A DNA stretch of 56,842 nt from the NCBI GenBank assembly GCA_964551305.1, contig CAZKBT010000014.1:1-56842 (forward strand). The letters run 5' to 3'. Positions 53,220 through 56,842 of this stretch are shown in pieces; positions within the stretch are counted from its first letter, which is position 1; each line of letters opens with the position of its first letter. A program made the position numbers and the translations under genes. This DNA is from JBAZDC01 sp041654595. Its GTDB lineage: Bacteria; Pseudomonadota; Gammaproteobacteria; Burkholderiales; Burkholderiaceae_B. Under the pieces are notes generated by a model. That model did not search any database, was not told where the DNA came from, and saw only the letters and a list, made by a program, of their open reading frames with translations.

Positions 53220-53250
53220 CATGCCGGACGCGTTGCTTGCGTCCGGCATG
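53220..53250 (-). terminator. Intercistronic hairpin between receptor and livH
   Basis: CATGCCGGACGC (53220-53231) and GCGTCCGGCATG (53239-53250) form a perfect 12-bp stem with a 7-base loop. No T-tract follows, so it is more likely an mRNA-stabilising or partial-attenuation element than a full terminator. Confidence 0.65.
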
Positions 53251-53278
53251 TCCGTTGTTTACGCAGTCACGCTAGCCA

Positions 53279-54499
53279 TCAGGGGTTATACCGCCAGACA
53301 CTTTCGTACGTACCGGGGATCAACTCTTTGTTCTTGCCATCGAACTTGATGTAGATGGCTGATTTCAGCGCGGCATGATCGGTGGGCGTGAAGACGACCG
53401 GAGCGGCCATGACTTTCGTATCCAGCGTCATGTTCTCCAGCGCCGCGAGGACTTTTTCCCGCGTCGGCTCGGGTCCGGCGTCCTTGAGCGCCTGCACGAT
53501 GGCCATGGCGGACGGCAGGCCGTACGGCATATAGCTTTGCGGGTGGCCCGGACGCGCGGCCAGCTCGGGATAGTACTCTTTATACATATCGTAGACCCAT
53601 GCCAGGCGAGGATCGTCGGGCAGACCCAGCAGCACGTCCTGGATGTAGAAGTTCTGCAGCGCATCGGAGCCGCCGACGTTCTCGACCAATTGGGTCAGGT
53701 CGGCCGTGCCGGTCACCGTCAGGATGATGGGCTTGGTCCATCCCAGTTCGCGGGCCTTCTTGATGATCAGGGCCGCGGGACGCGCATACGTCGTCAACAC
53801 CAGCACGTCGGGGTTGGCGGCGCGTATCTTCAGCATGGGCGCCGTCACGTCATTGATGTTCGGGTTGATCGACTGCACGTCCAGGGTAACGCCGCCTATG
53901 TGCTCGGCCTGCGCCTTGGCTGCGGTCAGGTTCCATGCGCCATACGCATCGTCATGATTGATGTAACCGATCTTTTTCGCTTTCAGGTGATCCGCCGCGA
54001 ACTGCACGGCCGACCCGCCCAGGGCATATTGAGAAATCGAGAACGCGCCGTAGATGTATCGGGAAGGCGGGTACAGCGCGCCGTCGCCGGACGCGTTGAG
54101 CATCAGGTACGGAACCTTGGCCCGCTCGATATATTCACGCGCGCCGACGACGGCCGCCGAGCACGAGCCGCCGTTGAGCAGAAAGACCTTGTCCTGCTCG
54201 ACCAGTTTCTTGACGGCGGCGACCAGGTCGTTCGCATTGCAGCGATCGTCCTCGATGACGAGCTGGATCTTGCGGCCATGGATGCCGCCTTCTTTGTTCA
54301 CCTTGTCGTACCACATCTTCGCCGCGTTCACGACGTCGAAACCATACGCCATCCCCGCTCCCGACAAAGGGGAAAACAGGCCGATCTTGATGGTGGTGTC
54401 CGTGATGCCCGGCTCTGCCGCCTGCACCGATGCGCTCTGCGCGAAGAACATGCCGCTCATGGCGGTCGCCAAGGCCAGGCGTCGAAGTAGTTTCATCAT
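53279..54499 (-). CDS. LIV-type ABC transporter substrate-binding protein
   Basis: 406 residues. A signal peptide of about 27 residues ends SVQA, and the Peripla_BP_6 fold starts with ITDTTIKIGLFSPLSGAGMA. Cys residues at RCNANDL and GGSCSAAVVG may form a disulfide, as in receptors for aromatic or branched compounds. Two consecutive ATG codons (54499 and 54496) follow GGAGA; the second has better spacing. It is the receptor of the LivHMGF transporter downstream and lies 66 bases after the first SDR gene. Confidence 0.95.
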   Translation of the reverse strand: MMKLLRRLALATAMSGMFFAQSASVQAAEPGITDTTIKIGLFSPLSGAGMAYGFDVVNAAKMWYDKVNKEGGIHGRKIQLVIEDDRCNANDLVAAVKKLVEQDKVFLLNGGSCSAAVVGAREYIERAKVPYLMLNASGDGALYPPSRYIYGAFSISQYALGGSAVQFAADHLKAKKIGYINHDDAYGAWNLTAAKAQAEHIGGVTLDVQSINPNINDVTAPMLKIRAANPDVLVLTTYARPAALIIKKARELGWTKPIILTVTGTADLTQLVENVGGSDALQNFYIQDVLLGLPDDPRLAWVYDMYKEYYPELAARPGHPQSYMPYGLPSAMAIVQALKDAGPEPTREKVLAALENMTLDTKVMAAPVVFTPTDHAALKSAIYIKFDGKNKELIPGTYESVWRYNP

Positions 54500-54565
54500 C
54501 CGTCTCCGTGAGGTCTGATTATTTTCAGTCTGTTTACTTAATGACCGAGCATTCCGCGAGGATGC

Positions 54566-55366
54566 TCATTGCATGCGGTACCCGCCATTGACATCGATAA
54601 CGCTGCCAGTGATGTAGCCCGCCTCTTTTGAAACAAGGTAATCCACCGCCGATGCCACGTCTTGCACCGTGCCTATGCGCCCAAGAGGAATATTGGCCGC
54701 CGTGGCCTGCATGGCCCCGCCGCTGGTTAGCGTACTGCGCAGCATGTCGGTGTCGATCAGCCCGGGCGCCACACTGTTGACCGTGATACCCATGTGCGCG
54801 GCTTCGCGCGCCAGGGCTTTGGTGAAACCCAGAACCGCCGATTTGGCCGCAATGTACGATGCGCTGGACCGGTAGCCGCCAAGCTGGGCCGCCACCGAAC
54901 TGAATGTCACGAACCGGCCGTCGGCCACCGGCGCCTGTTCGCGCTTGTTCAAGTACGCGCGGCCGCACAGGAAGACGCCCCGCGCGTTCACCGCAAAGCT
55001 CTTTTCCCATATGTCCAGCGTCGTATTCTTGATCAAGGGACGCTCGCCGTTGCTTTCGAACAGCAACAAGCCGGCTGCGCAGACGACGGCGCGCGCAGGT
55101 CCGACCTGCTCTTCGACCGTATCGAATGCGTCCCGCACCTGCTGCTCGTCGCTCACGTCGAATGCCAGCGCGACATGACCTTGCCCCGCCAATCGACCGG
55201 CAACGGCCCGCGCGCGCTCGAGATCGAGGTCGCACACGACGACACGCATGCCTCTGTCGGCCAGCTTGCCGCAGATTTCAGCGCCGATGCCGCCCGCCGC
55301 CCCCGTTACGACGGCTACGCCGGCATCGCTGTTCATAGACGTTTCCGTCGGCGTCGCATGAGTCAT
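54566..55366 (-). CDS. SDR-family oxidoreductase, first gene of GntR-linked operon
   Basis: 266 residues. TGAAGGIG is the cofactor motif, VCAAG replaces NNAG, and the catalytic residues are Ser (FSSVAA) with Tyr and Lys in SYIAAKSAV. The end YITGSVIDVNGG is canonical. The ATG at 55366 follows AGGAG by 11 bases, a long spacing; Met11 at 55336 is an alternative. A TGTATACA box overlaps the start and ribosome-site region, so a bound repressor would block this gene directly. Confidence 0.92.
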   Translation of the reverse strand: MTHATPTETSMNSDAGVAVVTGAAGGIGAEICGKLADRGMRVVVCDLDLERARAVAGRLAGQGHVALAFDVSDEQQVRDAFDTVEEQVGPARAVVCAAGLLLFESNGERPLIKNTTLDIWEKSFAVNARGVFLCGRAYLNKREQAPVADGRFVTFSSVAAQLGGYRSSASYIAAKSAVLGFTKALAREAAHMGITVNSVAPGLIDTDMLRSTLTSGGAMQATAANIPLGRIGTVQDVASAVDYLVSKEAGYITGSVIDVNGGYRMQ

Positions 55367-55373
55367 GTATACA
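55366..55373. promoter_or_regulatory. GntR-type operator at the SDR start
   Basis: TGTATACA, followed by AAAA, touches the first codon of the operon's first gene. It shares the TGTATACA core with the box before the GntR gene and fits the FCD-type TNGTATACNA operator pattern. Confidence 0.6.
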
Positions 55374-55535
55374 AAATCTCCTGGATGTCGTCTGAAATGA
55401 TCAAAAAATCCAAGTTTTTTTGTTCATTTCCTACTTTTTTCGAAATTATGAATACATGAGCCACCAACATACATTAGTGTTTACCCGATCTTTCTATAAA
55501 TTCGCGAAAAAATATACTTACTACCAGCCATTTAT
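55374..55535. promoter_or_regulatory. AT-rich divergent promoter region
   Basis: About 160 bases, the most AT-rich stretch at this end of the window, flanked by two TGTATACA boxes. It should contain both the leftward operon promoter and the gntR promoter; exact -35 and -10 elements are not assigned. Confidence 0.5.
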
Positions 55536-55545
55536 TTGTATACAA
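55536..55545. promoter_or_regulatory. GntR-type operator before the regulator gene
   Basis: TTGTATACAA is a perfect 10-bp palindrome ending seven bases before the regulator's ATG, an autoregulatory position. It matches operators of the FadR/FCD branch of GntR proteins. Confidence 0.75.
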
Positions 55546-55552
55546 TAATTGC

Positions 55553-56251
55553 ATGGATACACTATCGCAGTCTGTAACGGACACACTACGGGATTGGATA
55601 TTGCAAGGCGATTTCCAGCCCGGAGAGCGATTGGAAGAAATCCGGCTGGCGCAAAAACTGGGGGTATCGCGCACCCCCGTGCGCGCGGCGCTGGCCACGC
55701 TCGGCAACGACGGCTTGCTGGAGCACCAACCCAAGCGCGGCTACAGCATGCGCGTATACAGCTTCGAGGAAATCATCGGCGCTTACGAAGTGCGCGCCGT
55801 GCTTGAGGGCCTGGCTTGCCGCAAAGCCGCGCAACGCGGCCTTTCCAACGAGGCCGTCTCGAAGCTGAAGCAATGCCTGGCCGATGCCGACGAGATCCTG
55901 GCGTGCGGACGGCTGCGCCCCGAAGACCACCAGCCCTACCAGCAGATCAACATCGACATCCACAACACCATCCTCGAAGCTGCGAACAATTCGTGGGTCA
56001 CCCGCTTTACGACGCAGGCGCAGACCACGCCGTTCGCCTCGGACCGGATCATGCTCTGGGATGACTACGACATCATCTACCGCTCCCACGGAGACCACCA
56101 CCGCATCGTCGATGCCTTGATCGGGCGCGACGCCAGCCGCGCGGAAATGCTGATGCGCGAACACGTCTATTACGCCGGCATCATTTTGATGAAAAACTAC
56201 GAACGCCTGAGCGCCCAGCGAAATGCGGCGCCCGCCGCCAGGCAGCCATAG
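55553..56251 (+). CDS. GntR-family regulator, FadR/FCD subfamily
   Basis: 232 residues. The N-terminal winged helix has LRDWILQGDFQPGERLEEIR and LAQKLGVSRTPVRAAL, the GntR recognition signature. The all-helical FCD domain follows, with conserved Asp/His metal-ligand positions (NIDIHNTILEAANN; SHGDHHRIVDALIGRD). FCD domains usually bind carboxylic acids with a metal. It is divergent from the nine-gene catabolic operon and should respond to that operon's substrate or a breakdown product. Confidence 0.93.
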   Translation: MDTLSQSVTDTLRDWILQGDFQPGERLEEIRLAQKLGVSRTPVRAALATLGNDGLLEHQPKRGYSMRVYSFEEIIGAYEVRAVLEGLACRKAAQRGLSNEAVSKLKQCLADADEILACGRLRPEDHQPYQQINIDIHNTILEAANNSWVTRFTTQAQTTPFASDRIMLWDDYDIIYRSHGDHHRIVDALIGRDASRAEMLMREHVYYAGIILMKNYERLSAQRNAAPAARQP

Positions 56252-56363
56252 CGACACGCAGCGTCTGGGAAACGCCACGCGAGGAGCACGTCCGACGCGC
56301 ACGACAGCCTGCCTGCGATAATTTGCAGTTGCTTTTTTTCTTAAAATCGTGTTCACTAGAAAA

Positions 56364-56501
56364 ATGGATACCCGATACACAACGACGAATCACGCTTTGA
56401 ACGGCCGCTTGGCCGGGCGTGCGAACGTGCGTATCCTTTCTTCGGCCTTGCGCCCCCTCTCCTCCCTAGCTCTACTACTACCGATCGGTTGCCGGGCCTA
56501 G
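56364..56501 (+). CDS. Putative leuA leader peptide with Leu-codon cluster
   Basis: A 45-codon frame whose end reads CTC TCC TCC CTA GCT CTA CTA CTA CCG before TAG. Four CTA codons in five positions is striking in a GC-rich genome that otherwise uses CTG, and is what a leucine attenuator needs. The ATG at 56364 has no ribosome site; a GTG at 56427 would give a 24-residue leader and may be the true start. The reading frame is clear, but the start is uncertain. It lies 113 bases upstream of leuA. Confidence 0.6.
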   Translation: MDTRYTTTNHALNGRLAGRANVRILSSALRPLSSLALLLPIGCRA

Positions 56502-56614
56502 CGCTCCGTGGCAGTTCGGCAGCCCGTCATTACGCCACCTAATTGTCGTCAGTGGGTCCGCGCGCCGCGTTACCCGGGCGTATGCAACATGAATTTCGTC
56601 ATACCAGGTGCCTC
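56502..56614 (+). promoter_or_regulatory. Leader region of leuA
   Basis: GTGGC near 56508 can pair with GCCAC near 56534, and GGGT near 56553 with ACCC near 56571, giving possible alternative stems. No T-tract terminator is visible, so control may act by hiding the leuA ribosome site rather than by classical termination. Confidence 0.4.
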
Positions 56615-56842
56615 ATGATCAAGAATCCTTCAGAAAAATACCGTCCATTCGTCCCATTTTCACGCGACTTTTCCGAACGCACGTGGCCTAGCCGCACTAT
56701 CACGCGGCCGCCGATCTGGATGAGCACGGATCTGCGCGACGGCAACCAATCCCTGATCGAACCGATGAACGTCGAACGCAAGCTGCGGTTCTTCGAGCAA
56801 CTGCTGAAGATCGGTTTCAAAGAGATCGAAGTGGGCTTTCCT
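56615..56842 (+). CDS. leuA: 2-isopropylmalate synthase, N-terminal part
   Basis: The first 76 residues, cut by the window edge. PFSRDFSERTWPSRTI and STDLRDGNQS (catalytic metal-site Asp in RDGNQ at about residues 41-45) mark the long-form LeuA, normally about 560-570 residues. It condenses acetyl-CoA with 2-oxoisovalerate, the first committed step of leucine synthesis. AGGTG lies upstream of the ATG at 56615. The Leu-rich leader frame before it suggests attenuation. Confidence 0.95.
   Translation, partial: MIKNPSEKYRPFVPFSRDFSERTWPSRTITRPPIWMSTDLRDGNQSLIEPMNVERKLRFFEQLLKIGFKEIEVGFP

Noticed and set aside
51321..54490. Long plus-strand frames opposite livM, livH and the receptor gene
   Set aside because: Antisense frames with Asp/His/Arg/Gln-rich composition; the minus strand carries canonical ABC transporter genes.
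1..56842. CRISPR arrays, insertion sequences, prophage or attachment sites
   Set aside because: No regularly spaced repeats, transposase, integrase or tRNA-linked direct repeats were recognised. Deletion scars are present but no intact mobile element.

Overview
The window reads as a GC-rich betaproteobacterial chromosome, most likely Alcaligenaceae and close to Bordetella or Achromobacter. This rests on gene content: two orphan TctC/Bug-type solute receptors, Burkholderiales-type blocks (ssb / MFS / uvrA; aspS / DUF502 / FmdB; YbhP-like / clsB; ubiA), a long-form leuA and a large autotransporter. The species is not determined.

Layout. 0.1-3.1 kb: orphan TctC receptor, class I aminotransferase and RraA-like aldolase. 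3.2-9.9 kb: ChrB-N protein overlapping an MFS pump, NTF2-like protein, second MFS pump, SLC13 transporter, LysE exporter. 10.0-15.7 kb: a decay hot spot. Four loci are broken: an ornithine-cyclodeaminase-like fragment, a FAH-family gene with an internal deletion, a response regulator fused by deletion to a kinase ATPase domain, and a hypothetical gene with two frame changes and a stop. Between them lie intact metal and sulfur genes: a COG0523 GTPase behind a Zur-like box, and a BigR-like repressor with a rhodanese behind its own palindrome. 15.8-22.5 kb: a YddG exporter, then a LacI-regulated leftward operon (TctC receptor, amidohydrolase-like, DUF4286-like, old yellow enzyme, SDR). Both the amidohydrolase and the SDR lack canonical active-site residues. 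22.5-26.1 kb: orphan prpD, hemerythrin, Acr3-like permease, thioredoxin-like protein. 26.3-31.5 kb: an autotransporter whose passenger begins with an HExxH metalloprotease-like domain, a GST, and a leftward pair that looks like a type III secretion chaperone and its substrate. 31.9-46.7 kb: mostly housekeeping genes. 46.7-56.3 kb: a long leftward operon (SDR, LIV-type ABC transporter, SDR, 3-ketosteroid-dehydrogenase-like flavoprotein, GST) facing a divergent FCD-type GntR regulator with TGTATACA boxes. The right edge holds a Leu-codon-rich leader and the start of leuA.

The strongest candidates for something undescribed are the chaperone/substrate pair at 30.4-31.5 kb, the metalloprotease-like autotransporter, and the LacI-controlled operon that combines two enzymes without standard catalytic residues. 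All functions come from reading motifs and gene order; no database search was run.
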